Below, piece after piece: positions 25,142-33,852 of a DNA stretch of 41,146 nt. Numbering within the stretch: the stretch's first letter is position 1; every line of letters begins with the position of its first letter. The position numbers and the translations under genes are program-made. The stretch comes from Thermoflexales bacterium (GTDB lineage: Bacteria; Chloroflexota; Anaerolineae; J036; Brachytrichaceae), in assembly GCA_019694215.1 (NCBI GenBank), contig JAIBCK010000023.1, positions 1 through 41,146 on the forward strand, read 5' to 3'. The notes under the pieces were generated by a model that was not told the origin of the DNA, did not search any database, and worked only from the letters and a program-made list of their open reading frames with translations.

Positions 25142-26727
25142 CGTGAAAGCGCCGTGATCGCCGCCTGCAGGACCGGGTCGGCGTCCTCGTTGCCGAAGTC
25201 GTCCCACGCGGCCGGCACGGGCACGTTCGGCGTGAGGCCCTTGCCCTCCCAGTTCCCGCCGCCGGGCAGCTGGTAGGTCTGCACGGCGATGCTCATGCGC
25301 GAGCCGTCGATCAGCCGGAAGCCCTGCAGCAGCTCGATGTTGCCGGCGCTGGGCTGACCGACCAGGATGGCACCGCGCTGGCTCTGCAGCGCGCCGGCGA
25401 AGACCTCGCCAAACGATTCGGTATCGCGGCCGATGAGCAGCGCCAGTTTGACGGAGTGCGAGTTGCCGGTCTCGATGGGGAAGAGGTCGATAGGCTCACG
25501 TTTGCCGTTGCGGTCGACGAACTCGCCCGGCGATTTCTTGACAAAGGCACCCAGCGCGGCCGAAAGCTGCGGATAGGTGCCGCCGGTGTTCTGGCGCAGG
25601 TCGAGGACGAGGCCGTCGAGCTTGCCGCCGTTCTGCTCCATCAGCTTCTCCAGCGCGTCGTCGAGCTTGTCGCGGACGGTCTTCTCGTCAAAGGTCGAGA
25701 GCCGGATGTAGCCGATCTTGCGGGCACCCGGCAGCATGCGGTAGTCGATGGCGGCATCCGGGCGGATGATCGCGCGGGTGACTGTCACGGTTCGCTCGGG
25801 CTTGCCCGGCTGGTGGAGGACGACGCGCGACGATGCCCCTTCCGTCCCACGGAGAAGACCCATCTGCGGAACGCCATCGCCATCCACCACCGGCTTGCCA
25901 TCGATGGAGACCAGGATGTCATGCAGGCGCACGCCGGCCTTTTCGGCCGGGCCGCCCGGCACCAGGCGCAGCACATACAGCCAGTGCTTGTCCTCGTTCA
26001 GGCTCACCGTCAACCCCATGCCAATGTAGGCGTCCTCGCCGAGATACGCGGCTGCCTCCTGCTGCGCCTCAACCGGGTTGAGGAAGTGCGAGTGCCCATC
26101 ACCCAGGTTGTCGATGAGGCCGGTCATGGCCGCCCAGAACTCGCCGTCGGTCATGCCGGCCTCGATGCGCTTGGAGACGGCCGCTTTCGCGCCCGCCCAG
26201 TCAATGCCACCGAGCTTGGGATCGACGTAGTTGTCCTCGATCAGCTTGGCTGCCTGGTCGAAGGTCTGCTGCTGCATCGACTTGTTGCGCGCGCCGGGAG
26301 ACGTGGTCGGGAAGACGTCGCTGCCGGTCGGCGTGCCCACGCGGGCGACCGTTGGGTTGGGGCGGGGCGTTGGGCCGGCCACAATCGTGGTGGCAGCCCC
26401 AACCGTGGCGCCCGGGCGCACGGTGGCGCGCGCTGTCGGCGCGACGGTTGCTGTGCCTGCGCGCACGGGTGCGGCTGGCGTGGCCGTTGCTTCCAGCTGT
26501 CTGCCGCCGGCCATCGCCGTGGCGAGGAGGTCGCCGCCCGCGCCGCCATCGCCGTTGTTTTGGCCGAGCGAGAGGAAGAGGATGCCGGCCACGACGACGC
26601 ACCCGCACAGCGCCAGGATCGCGGCGATGATGCCGCCGATCAGACAGCCGTTGCCCTTCTTCGGCGGTTGCGGCGCCGGGTATTGCGGTGGGTAGGGAGA
26701 CTGCGGGTATTGTTGAGGGGTTTGCAC
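25138..26727 (-). CDS. S41-family (C-terminal processing) peptidase with altered dyad
   Basis: The 529-residue protein has a short cytoplasmic Pro/Gln/Tyr-rich N-terminus, a membrane anchor (GGIIAAILALCGCVVVAGILF, about residues 31-51) and a Thr/Ala/Pro stalk. A PDZ domain (GMGLTVSLNEDKHWLYVLR onward) and an S41 core complete it. The core has LVLDLRQNTGGTY and the nucleophile region RDTESFGEVFAGAL (S438). Twenty-five residues later, where tail-specific proteases have the catalytic Lys, the sequence is GQPSAGN (N463). It may therefore be a variant or inactive enzyme. The start is GTG 26727 with AGGAG upstream. It is the second gene of a tandem pair. Confidence 0.9.
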   Translation of the reverse strand: MQTPQQYPQSPYPPQYPAPQPPKKGNGCLIGGIIAAILALCGCVVVAGILFLSLGQNNGDGGAGGDLLATAMAGGRQLEATATPAAPVRAGTATVAPTARATVRPGATVGAATTIVAGPTPRPNPTVARVGTPTGSDVFPTTSPGARNKSMQQQTFDQAAKLIEDNYVDPKLGGIDWAGAKAAVSKRIEAGMTDGEFWAAMTGLIDNLGDGHSHFLNPVEAQQEAAAYLGEDAYIGMGLTVSLNEDKHWLYVLRLVPGGPAEKAGVRLHDILVSIDGKPVVDGDGVPQMGLLRGTEGASSRVVLHQPGKPERTVTVTRAIIRPDAAIDYRMLPGARKIGYIRLSTFDEKTVRDKLDDALEKLMEQNGGKLDGLVLDLRQNTGGTYPQLSAALGAFVKKSPGEFVDRNGKREPIDLFPIETGNSHSVKLALLIGRDTESFGEVFAGALQSQRGAILVGQPSAGNIELLQGFRLIDGSRMSIAVQTYQLPGGGNWEGKGLTPNVPVPAAWDDFGNEDADPVLQAAITALSR

Positions 26728-26750
26728 GTTATGCTCCTGTTTCGTATCGA

Positions 26751-28301
26751 TCAGCGCGACAGCGCCGTCAGCGCCGCCTGCAGGACGGGGTCGATGTCAT
26801 CGGCGCCGAAGCTGTCCCAGGTTGCCGCAACCGGGACATTGGGCGTCAGACCCTTGCCCTCCCAGTTGCTGCCATTGGGCAGGCGGAACGTTTGAAATGC
26901 CAGCGCGAGCTTTGAGCCATCGCGCAGGTTGAACACGCGCAGGAACTCGATGTTGCCTGCGCTCGGTTGCCCGACCAGCAGCGCGCCCCTCGCGCTCTGC
27001 AGGCCGCCGGCGAAGATTTCGCCAAACGAAGCCGTGTCCTTGCCGATGAGGATCGCCAGCTTGACCTTCTGTGAATTTCCAATCGCCAGATCGAACACGT
27101 CGAGCGGGTTGCGGTTGCCGTTGCGATCGACGAAGTCGCCGGGCGCCTTGTTGGTGAACAGCCCCAGCGTGGAGACCAGATTCAGCTCGGTCCCGCCGTT
27201 GTTCTGTCTGACGTCGATGATCAACCCGTCCAGGTTGCCGCCCGACTGATCCATCAGCGTCTGCAACGCGTCGGTGACCTTGTCGCCGATGCCGTTCTCA
27301 TTCAGCGTGGAGAGATTGAGATAGCCGATCTTGCGCGGGCCGGGGATCAGGCGGTGCTCGATGGGCGTGTCAGCGACCAGCTTGGCCTGGGTGAGGGTGA
27401 CGGTGCGATCGGCCTTGCCCGGGGTGAAGACGACCAGCCGCGAGGTCGCGCCTTCGCGCCCCCCAAGCTCGTCCGAGCGCGAGCGGCCATCGGCGGTCAC
27501 GGCCGGCTGCCCGTCGATGCTGCGGATGATGTCGTGCGGCCGCAGCCCGGCCCGCGCGGCGGGGCTGTCCGGCATCACCCGCAGGATGTAGAGCCAGCCC
27601 TTCTCGCGGTTTGGCCGCGCGAAGACGCCAGCCTCGACGACGGTGTCCTCGCCGAGGTAGCGCGCGGCATCGATGCGGGCCTCCTCCGGGCTGAGGTAGT
27701 ACGAGTGATCGTCGCCCAGCCGGGTCAGCAGGTCGCTGATCAGGGCGTGGAATTGCGCATCGGAGATCCCGGATCGGATGCGGCCGAGCGCCGTGGCCCG
27801 TTCAGCATCCCAGTTCAGACCGTTGAACTTTGGATCGACGTAGTAGTCCTTGACCGTGAACCAGAACTGGTCAAAGACCTCCTCCTGCTGTTGCTTGTCG
27901 CCCGGCGTCCCGGATGGCGCCGTGGTCGGGCGGGCCGTGGCCCCGGCGCGCGGGGTCGGGGCGGGGGTCGCCGTGCGCACCAGCGCGCCTGCCGCTGTCG
28001 GCGCTGCCGGTGCGGACGTCGCCCGTGCCGTTGCGCGGGGCTGCGCCGTGGCGGTGGCGATGGCAAAGCGGTCGCCGCTGTCGTCCGGGAGCGCCGCCGT
28101 GGCGGCGGCTGAGGTGGCTGTGGCTGCCGCTGCATCCAGGCTTTGCCAGCCGACGACATACAGCCCGGCCAGGATGGCCGCGCAGACGCACAGCAGCGCG
28201 ACTACGGCGATGAGGCCGCCGATCAGGCAGCCGTTGCCTTTGCGGGGAGGACGTGCCACCGGGGACGAAGGTGGGGGATAGGGATAGGGCGCTTGCTGCA
28301 C
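26751..28301 (-). CDS. S41-family peptidase, tandem paralogue with altered dyad
   Basis: This 516-residue protein shares the order of its downstream neighbour: a short Pro/Tyr-rich start, the same KGNGCLIGG entry into a membrane helix, a Thr/Ala stalk, a PDZ domain and an S41 core. S425 (KDTASFGEIFAGGL) fits the nucleophile and N450 (GQPSAGN) sits where Lys is expected, exactly 25 residues away. GTG 28301 is chosen because AGGAG at 28309-28313 lies 7 nt upstream and it aligns with the GTG start of the neighbour; an ATG at 28337 abuts the -10 box and cannot be used from that promoter. First gene of a three-gene operon. Confidence 0.88.
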   Translation of the reverse strand: MQQAPYPYPPPSSPVARPPRKGNGCLIGGLIAVVALLCVCAAILAGLYVVGWQSLDAAAATATSAAATAALPDDSGDRFAIATATAQPRATARATSAPAAPTAAGALVRTATPAPTPRAGATARPTTAPSGTPGDKQQQEEVFDQFWFTVKDYYVDPKFNGLNWDAERATALGRIRSGISDAQFHALISDLLTRLGDDHSYYLSPEEARIDAARYLGEDTVVEAGVFARPNREKGWLYILRVMPDSPAARAGLRPHDIIRSIDGQPAVTADGRSRSDELGGREGATSRLVVFTPGKADRTVTLTQAKLVADTPIEHRLIPGPRKIGYLNLSTLNENGIGDKVTDALQTLMDQSGGNLDGLIIDVRQNNGGTELNLVSTLGLFTNKAPGDFVDRNGNRNPLDVFDLAIGNSQKVKLAILIGKDTASFGEIFAGGLQSARGALLVGQPSAGNIEFLRVFNLRDGSKLALAFQTFRLPNGSNWEGKGLTPNVPVAATWDSFGADDIDPVLQAALTALSR

Positions 28302-28337
28302 GATCTCACTCCTCGCCGCGCACTGCGCAGCGACCAT

Positions 28338-28343
28338 AGTCTA
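28338..28343 (-). promoter_or_regulatory. -10 box for the S41 operon
   Basis: TAGACT on the minus strand lies 36 nt before the GTG at 28301, giving a short leader with a Shine-Dalgarno. No clear -35 box is seen. Confidence 0.4.
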
Positions 28344-28444
28344 CTCCCCCACGTTCGAGCGCGGCAGGTCGGGTCTTGAACGACACTGTCAGCCTCATCA
28401 TTTGATTGTAGGGCGTCGTCGCTCGCCATCGCGCGTTTGCGCCC

Positions 28445-28472
28445 TTGCGCGTCCGGCCGGATCGGCGACAAT
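28445..28472 (+). promoter_or_regulatory. Candidate promoter of the NBR1-Ig lipoprotein gene
   Basis: TTGCGC (28445-28450) and GACAAT (28467-28472) are separated by 16 bp, about 50 bp before the ATG at 28525. Both hexamers are one or two bases from consensus. Confidence 0.45.
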
Positions 28473-28524
28473 GGCGGCGTCCCGCGCAACGACATTCCAC
28501 GCGGGACCGATTTCGGGGGACATC

Positions 28525-30285
28525 ATGTCACGATCTGGTTCGACGTTTCTGATCCTGTCAGCACTGTTGTTGTCGGCCTGTGCGGGCCTGCCCGGCCAGG
28601 CGCCGGCTGCCTCGCCCAGCGCCGCCTGTGCGGTTCCGGCCTCGTCGGCGACCCTGCAGGTTGACCCGCTCGCCTCACCCACCGGCGCGCAGGAAGTTGA
28701 CCTCGCCATCCGGCTCATCCCGGCAACCGGGCAGGCCGCGCGTGTGATCGCGCGGGGCAGCGATGCCGGCACCAATGGCGTGCTGGCCATCGAGACGCAG
28801 TCGGGCGCCTTTGGGACCAACAAGGTCAAACTGCTGCCGAACACCACGCACCGCCTGTCGGTGACCGTGGAATACGATGAAACGGTGAACGTGCCGAACT
28901 GCCCGCCGCAGACCGCGCGGCGCAAGGTCAGCACCTCGGCCGATGTGAATGGCCTCCCGCTCGTCATCGCGCAGAGCCAATCGCTGGCGGGCGCGGCGAC
29001 GCCCGTCGCGCCGGCTGCCACCGCGGCGGGGGATTCGCCGGTGGCCGGCCCGACCGTTGCCGCCTCGGTACCCACGGCGGTGCCGCCGCCCGCCTCCGGC
29101 GGATGCGTCGACACGGCCAGCTTCATCGCCGATGTCACCATCCCCGACGACAGCGAAGTGGCAGCGAACAGCGCGCTCAACAAGGTCTGGCGCGTGCGCA
29201 ACGCGGGCGCCTGCGCGTGGACGGGCGGCTACAGCGTGGTGCGCACCAACGCCAGCGCCGGCTTCAACCCGCCGGCGACGGCTGCTATCCTGTCCGTCGT
29301 CAACCCCGGCGACAGCGGCGACGTGGCCGTGGCCATGACAGCCCCCGGCACGCCCGGCTTGTATCAGGCCGCGTATCGGATGAAGGGCCCGGACGGCACG
29401 CTGTTTGGCCCGGCGCTGACCATCTCGATCAAGGTGCCCGGCACGGCGACCACGAGCTGCTCGGGGACGCCGACCATCGCCTCCTTCACCGCCGACCGGC
29501 TCAGCCCGACGAGCAACATGTTCATGCTGCGCTGGGGGGCCGTGACCAACGCCGACCGCGTCGAGCTCGACAATGGCATCGGCGGGGTCGCCTCACCCGG
29601 CGAACGGTCAATCACCATCTCCAGCAACAAGACCTACCGGCTGACGGCCAAATGCGGCGCGAACAGCGTCTCACGCGAGGTCTCGTTGGTCTACAACGCG
29701 CCGGTTGCCATCGTGAGTTTTGCGGGCAGCTGGGTGCACAACTTCGGCACCATGACGCTGTCCCAGAGCGGGACGACGGTGACGGGAAGCTATGTCAATG
29801 CCATGAGCGGTGCCAGTGGCACGATCAACGGCACCGTCTCCGGCAACACGCTGAGCGGCAACTGGAGCATCAGCGGCGGGTCGGGCACGCTGCAGTGGAC
29901 GATCAACGGCAACGCCATCGATGGCAACTGGAATGGCAGCAATCAGTGGTGCGGCGCGCGCAGCGGCAACGCCTTCCCGGCCGGCTGCGGCTTTGCCGGG
30001 AGCTGGGTGGCGTCCGTCGCCGGCAACAGCGCCTGCGCGATGAACCTGACGCAGAACGGCACCTCGGTCAGCGGCAGCTACTGCAACGGCACGCTGTCCG
30101 GCAGCGTAACCTATGCAAGCGGCTATGCGCTGCTGTCGGGCACCTGGCAGACCGGCGCCTCGGGGACCTTGAAGCTGTACCTGCTGGGCTACAACGGCGA
30201 TCAGTTCCAGGGCAACTGGAACACCAGCAATGCCTGGTGTGGCCGGCGCTCCAGCGCCAGCCTGCCCTCGCCCTGTCTGCGCTAG
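28525..30285 (+). CDS. Lipoprotein with NBR1-type Ig domain and two C-terminal beta repeats
   Basis: The 586-residue protein begins with a lipoprotein signal (LLSAC, C19). A beta-rich region (about 30-150) and an Ala/Pro linker follow. An Ig-like domain resembling that of human NBR1, common in Chloroflexota, comes next (about 193-302: KVWRVRNAGACAWTGGY). A second Ig-like module lies at about 311-395. Two tandem repeats of about 92 residues (398-489, 490-586) each open FAGSW and close with GNWN, then SN, then WCG and R. The repeats are Gly/Ser/Thr/Asn-rich and probably form small barrels. ATG 28525 has GGGGGA upstream; longer starts would bury the signal. The function is unknown; a surface or adhesion role is a guess. 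Confidence 0.85.
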   Translation: MSRSGSTFLILSALLLSACAGLPGQAPAASPSAACAVPASSATLQVDPLASPTGAQEVDLAIRLIPATGQAARVIARGSDAGTNGVLAIETQSGAFGTNKVKLLPNTTHRLSVTVEYDETVNVPNCPPQTARRKVSTSADVNGLPLVIAQSQSLAGAATPVAPAATAAGDSPVAGPTVAASVPTAVPPPASGGCVDTASFIADVTIPDDSEVAANSALNKVWRVRNAGACAWTGGYSVVRTNASAGFNPPATAAILSVVNPGDSGDVAVAMTAPGTPGLYQAAYRMKGPDGTLFGPALTISIKVPGTATTSCSGTPTIASFTADRLSPTSNMFMLRWGAVTNADRVELDNGIGGVASPGERSITISSNKTYRLTAKCGANSVSREVSLVYNAPVAIVSFAGSWVHNFGTMTLSQSGTTVTGSYVNAMSGASGTINGTVSGNTLSGNWSISGGSGTLQWTINGNAIDGNWNGSNQWCGARSGNAFPAGCGFAGSWVASVAGNSACAMNLTQNGTSVSGSYCNGTLSGSVTYASGYALLSGTWQTGASGTLKLYLLGYNGDQFQGNWNTSNAWCGRRSSASLPSPCLR

Positions 30286-30294
30286 GCGCCCTGC

Positions 30295-30300
30295 TATAAT
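30295..30300 (+). promoter_or_regulatory. -10 box of rpsU
   Basis: A perfect TATAAT lies 10 bp after the stop of the lipoprotein gene and 51 bp before the GTG start of rpsU. Confidence 0.6.
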
Positions 30301-30351
30301 CCGCCCGCTTGCCGCCCGGACAGATTGGCAAGAAAGTGGGTGATTTTTCCA

Positions 30352-30564
30352 GTGGCAACACGTGTCCTCGTCGAAGACGACGAGACGTTCGAGTCGGCGC
30401 TTCGGCGCTTCAGCAAGATGGTGCAGGGTGACCGCGTGCTCGCGGAGGTCCGCGCACGCCGCTTCTTCGAGAAGCCCAGCATCGTGAACAAGCGCAAGCG
30501 CGCCGCAAAGCTCCGCAAGAGCCGCCGACAGAGCGCCCGCCTGCTGCAGCCCGATATGCCGTAA
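30352..30564 (+). CDS. rpsU: Small-subunit ribosomal protein S21
   Basis: The 70-residue basic protein is S21 of the 30S subunit, which helps base pairing between mRNA and 16S rRNA. It starts with ATRVLVEDDETFESALRRFS and continues with RRFFEKPSIVNKRKRAAKL, matching the family. GTG 30352 is chosen because it gives the family N-terminus and has GGTGA 8 nt upstream; an in-frame TTG at 30325 would add nine residues not seen in S21. Its own promoter and terminator make it a single-gene unit. Confidence 0.95.
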   Translation: MATRVLVEDDETFESALRRFSKMVQGDRVLAEVRARRFFEKPSIVNKRKRAAKLRKSRRQSARLLQPDMP

Positions 30565-30588
30565 GCGGCGCATCGGTCCTATCGCAAC

Positions 30589-30623
30589 CAACGCCCGGGA
30601 GTCCCCCGGGCGTTGCTGTTTTT
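30589..30623 (+). terminator. Intrinsic terminator of rpsU
   Basis: An 11-bp perfect stem (30589-30599 with 30605-30615) with a 5-nt loop is followed by CTGTTTTT. Confidence 0.88.
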
Positions 30624-30637
30624 CCAGCGCAAGCTGT

Positions 30638-30643
30638 TATAGT
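30638..30643 (+). promoter_or_regulatory. -10 box of a likely leaderless promoter (yqeY operon)
   Basis: TATAGT ends 9 nt before the ATG at 30653. It lies right after the rpsU terminator, so it must start a new transcript. Confidence 0.6.
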
Positions 30644-30652
30644 CGTACGTCT

Positions 30653-31117
30653 ATGGATGCGCCACTCAAGACCAGAATCCTGTCCGACCTCAAGGACGCC
30701 TTCCGCAGCGGGGATGCCACGCGCAAGACCGTGCTCAGCCTGCTCAACGCCGGGATCAAGAACGAAGAGATCGAGGCGCGCGTGGACGCGCGCGCGGGCG
30801 TGCTCTCGGACGCCGACATTCTGGCCCTGGTTCGCCGCGAGATCAAGCAGCACGAGGAGTCGCTGCACGAGGCGAAGGGCGCCGGGCGCGCCGACCTGGT
30901 CGCCCAGCAGACCGCGGAGCTGACCATCCTGCGCGGCTACCTGCCCGCGCAGCTCACGCGCGAGCAGATCACCGAGATCGCCAGGGCTGTCATCGCCGAG
31001 GTCGGGGCCAAGTCGCCCAAGCAACAGGGCGACGTGATGAAGGCGCTGCTGCCGCGGGTGAAGGACAACGCCGACGGCAAGCTCGTCAGCGAAGTGGTCC
31101 GCGGGCTGTTGACCTGA
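30653..31117 (+). CDS. GatB/YqeY-domain protein
   Basis: The 154-residue protein matches the YqeY family, which is homologous to the tRNA-binding tail of GatB and often sits beside rpsU. Conserved helices are visible: LKTRILSDLKDAFRSGDATR, KTVLSLLNAGIKNEEIEARV, and the late LRGYLPAQLTREQI and GDVMKALLPRVKDNADG. Its precise role is unsettled; a link to tRNA or translation is inferred from the fold. It leads yqeY-pgpH-ybeY, spaced by 13 and 12 bp. Confidence 0.92.
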   Translation: MDAPLKTRILSDLKDAFRSGDATRKTVLSLLNAGIKNEEIEARVDARAGVLSDADILALVRREIKQHEESLHEAKGAGRADLVAQQTAELTILRGYLPAQLTREQITEIARAVIAEVGAKSPKQQGDVMKALLPRVKDNADGKLVSEVVRGLLT

Positions 31118-31130
31118 GCGACGAGGGGCC

Positions 31131-33284
31131 TTGGCGAAGCTGACCCTGACTGGCCGCGCGCGGGTGTTCGCCCTGATCGCCATCGGGGTGGGCGCATTTC
31201 TGGGCCTGACGCTCGCCCAGCTCTCGCGATTCTTCATCGGCGGGGGCGAGGCCTTTTCGACCGGGACCGTGGCCCCGCGCGATGTGCGGGCGCCCACGCG
31301 GGTGTCCATCGTCAATGACACCCTGACCCGCAACCAGCGCGATGCCGCCGAGGCCAATGTCGCGCCGATCTACTCGCCGCCGGACGCCCAGGTGGCGCGC
31401 AAGCAGCTTGCCACCGCGCGTGAGACGCTGGACCGCATCGCCATCATCCGCGCTGACAACACCCAGAGCGACACGAGCAAGCTGCGGACGCTGCTGGCCG
31501 TCCCGGCGGTCAAGATCGAGGAGCCGATCGCGCGGGTGATCCTGCGCGTGTCCGATCTGTCCTGGACGCGCATGGACGCGCAGGTCATCACGCTGCTCGA
31601 TCAGAACCTGCGCGAGCCCATCCGGCCGGAGGGGCTGGACATCGTGCGCGCCCGGCTGCCGGGCCAGGTCAGCCTGAGCTTCTCGGCCGACGAGACTGCG
31701 GTGATCAGCGCGCTCGGGGCGGCGCTGCTGGCGCCCAACGTCAGCTTTGATGCGGCCGCCACCGATGCGGCCAAGCGCAATGCCCGCGCCGCCGTCCAGC
31801 CCGTTCAGCTGACCTACGAGGCCAGCCAGATCATCATCCGCAGCGGCCAGGTGGTGACAGCGGCGGAGCTCGAAACGCTGGACAAGCTCAACCTTCGGCG
31901 CAGCGCGATGACCTGGCTGGATGCGCTCAACGCGCTGGCGCTGGCGGCGCTGGCGGTGGTGACGATCGGGCTGTCCATGTGGCGGCAGCACTTCGGTCAG
32001 ACGCATGAACTTCTGCACCGCCCGCTCCGCGAGAGCGGACTAAGCGCGCTGTTGATCGTCGTGGCGGTGGTGCTGGGGCGCTGGTTGCTGCCCGGGCACG
32101 GCTTTGTGCCGTATCTCGCGCCCATGCTCGCAGTTGGCATCGTGGTGGCGGCCTGGTCGGGCGTGCTGGCGGGTGCCGCGGCCGCGGCGACCACCGGCGC
32201 GCTGATCGGGATCGGGCTGGACCGGCCGATCGAGTTCGCCGCGCTGTATGCCTGCGGGGGCGTGATCGCCACCCTGAGCATCCGGCGCTCCGAGCGCGTG
32301 GGCGACTTCGTCCGCGCGGGGATCTGGGGCTTCCTCGCCCAACTCGGCGTGATCATCGCCTTTCACGCGATCGGGTTTCAGGCCAGCGATCTGGCGCAGA
32401 TCGCGCTGTATATCGTTGGCGCGTTTGCCGCCTGCATCATCGCGGCCGCGCTCGCCCTCGCGATTCTGTATCTGGCCGGGGCCGTCTTTGATTTGCCCAG
32501 CGCCATCCACATGAACGAGCTGTCCCGGCCGTCGCACCCCCTGTTGCGGCAGATGCTGAGCCGCGCGCCGGGGACGTATCACCACAGCCTGATGGTGGCC
32601 AATCTCGCCGAGCACGCCGCGGACCGCATCGGCGCCGACGCCCTGCTCACCCGCGTGGGCGCGTACTACCACGACATCGGCAAGACCGCGCACCCGTACT
32701 TCTTCATCGAGAACCAGCTTGATCGGGACCGCAACCCGCATAGTGAGATCGATCCGCTGACCAGCGCGCGCATCCTGCACAACCACGTGCTCGACGGCAT
32801 GCAGATGGCGCGCGAGCGGCGGCTGCCCTCCAGCATTCGCGCCTTCATCGCCGAGCATCACGGAACGATGGTGACGCGCTCGGCCTACGCGCGGGCGCAG
32901 AAGGACAGCGCGACGCCGGTTGAAGAAGGCCCCTTCCGATATCCGGGCCCGGTTCCGCAGCGCCGCGAGACGGCCCTGCTGATGCTGGCGGACGCCAGCG
33001 AGGCCACGGTGCGGGCGCTGCGGCCAACCAGCCCCGAGGAGATGGACCAGATCGTCCGCCGCGTCATTGCCGAGCGCGTGACGGACCATCAGCTCGACGA
33101 CAGCGGCCTGACGCTGCGCGACCTCGACCGGGTGGCGCTTTCGTTTGTTGAGACCCTGCGCGGCGCGTATCATCCGCGCATCGACTATCCACAACTCAGT
33201 GGGCCGTCGCCTGCACCGGCGAGCGTCCCCCCTCCGCCGGCCGAGATCACCCCGCCTCTCGTGGGCGGGCGCGATCAGGTGTAA
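31131..33284 (+). CDS. pgpH: 7TM-HD membrane phosphohydrolase (PgpH/YqfF-like)
   Basis: The 717-residue protein fits PgpH, a membrane phosphodiesterase that degrades c-di-AMP in other bacteria. A first membrane segment near residues 10-28 is followed by an extracellular 7TMR-HDED domain (about 40-260). About six more helices (264-475) and a cytoplasmic HD domain come next. HD residues include H484/H485 (TYHHSLMVANLAEHAA), H514-D515 (YYHDIGKTAHPYFFIENQ) and a late EHHG motif. The start is TTG 31131 with GAGGGG upstream. In many genomes the gene lies before ybeY, as here. c-di-AMP as substrate is inferred from the family. Confidence 0.93.
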   Translation: MAKLTLTGRARVFALIAIGVGAFLGLTLAQLSRFFIGGGEAFSTGTVAPRDVRAPTRVSIVNDTLTRNQRDAAEANVAPIYSPPDAQVARKQLATARETLDRIAIIRADNTQSDTSKLRTLLAVPAVKIEEPIARVILRVSDLSWTRMDAQVITLLDQNLREPIRPEGLDIVRARLPGQVSLSFSADETAVISALGAALLAPNVSFDAAATDAAKRNARAAVQPVQLTYEASQIIIRSGQVVTAAELETLDKLNLRRSAMTWLDALNALALAALAVVTIGLSMWRQHFGQTHELLHRPLRESGLSALLIVVAVVLGRWLLPGHGFVPYLAPMLAVGIVVAAWSGVLAGAAAAATTGALIGIGLDRPIEFAALYACGGVIATLSIRRSERVGDFVRAGIWGFLAQLGVIIAFHAIGFQASDLAQIALYIVGAFAACIIAAALALAILYLAGAVFDLPSAIHMNELSRPSHPLLRQMLSRAPGTYHHSLMVANLAEHAADRIGADALLTRVGAYYHDIGKTAHPYFFIENQLDRDRNPHSEIDPLTSARILHNHVLDGMQMARERRLPSSIRAFIAEHHGTMVTRSAYARAQKDSATPVEEGPFRYPGPVPQRRETALLMLADASEATVRALRPTSPEEMDQIVRRVIAERVTDHQLDDSGLTLRDLDRVALSFVETLRGAYHPRIDYPQLSGPSPAPASVPPPPAEITPPLVGGRDQV

Positions 33285-33296
33285 GCCGACCAAATC

Positions 33297-33845
33297 ATGC
33301 CCAATTCAGCCCGCCTTACCATCAGTGTCAAGTCCAAGCGTGGTCACGCCGTGCCCGGCCGGGTGGGCCTGGTGCGCAGGGCCGCACGCGCCGCTTTTGC
33401 CGCCGGCCTGCGCCGGCTGGATGGCAAGGTGCCCGTGCCGGGCGAGTACTCGCTGACCGTGCGGTTGAGCGACGACGCCGAGCTGCAGGTGCTCAACCTG
33501 CGCTACCGCAAGCTGGACAAGCCGACGGATGTGCTGTCGTTCGGTGGGGCGGGCTGGGAGGATGGCGCACTGGCACCGGCGCAGATCGGGCTGACCGACG
33601 CCGAGCTGCGCTACCTGGGTGATCTGGTAATCTCGATGGACCGTTGTGCCGCGCAGGCCGAAAGGGCCGCCCATTCTTTCGAGGCCGAGCTCTCGCTGCT
33701 GGTGGTGCACGGTGTGCTGCACCTGCTGGGGTATGACCACGAGTCGCGCTCCAGCAAGACGGCGATGTGGACGGCGCAGCAGAAAGCGTTGGGCGATCTG
33801 GACCTGCTCATGCCCACGACCGCCCACCCCGAGCGCCTGCACTGA
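33297..33845 (+). CDS. ybeY: Endoribonuclease YbeY (16S rRNA maturation)
   Basis: This 182-residue zinc-dependent RNase takes part in 16S rRNA 3'-end processing and ribosome quality control. The family motif H-x3-H-x5-H is seen at H138, H142 and H148 (VVHGVLHLLGYDHE). The substrate-site block KPTDVLSFG is also present. It follows pgpH by 12 bp. The stop lies 7 bp from the stop of the convergent DsbA-like gene. Confidence 0.95.
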   Translation: MPNSARLTISVKSKRGHAVPGRVGLVRRAARAAFAAGLRRLDGKVPVPGEYSLTVRLSDDAELQVLNLRYRKLDKPTDVLSFGGAGWEDGALAPAQIGLTDAELRYLGDLVISMDRCAAQAERAAHSFEAELSLLVVHGVLHLLGYDHESRSSKTAMWTAQQKALGDLDLLMPTTAHPERLH

Positions 33846-33852
33846 TTGACGG

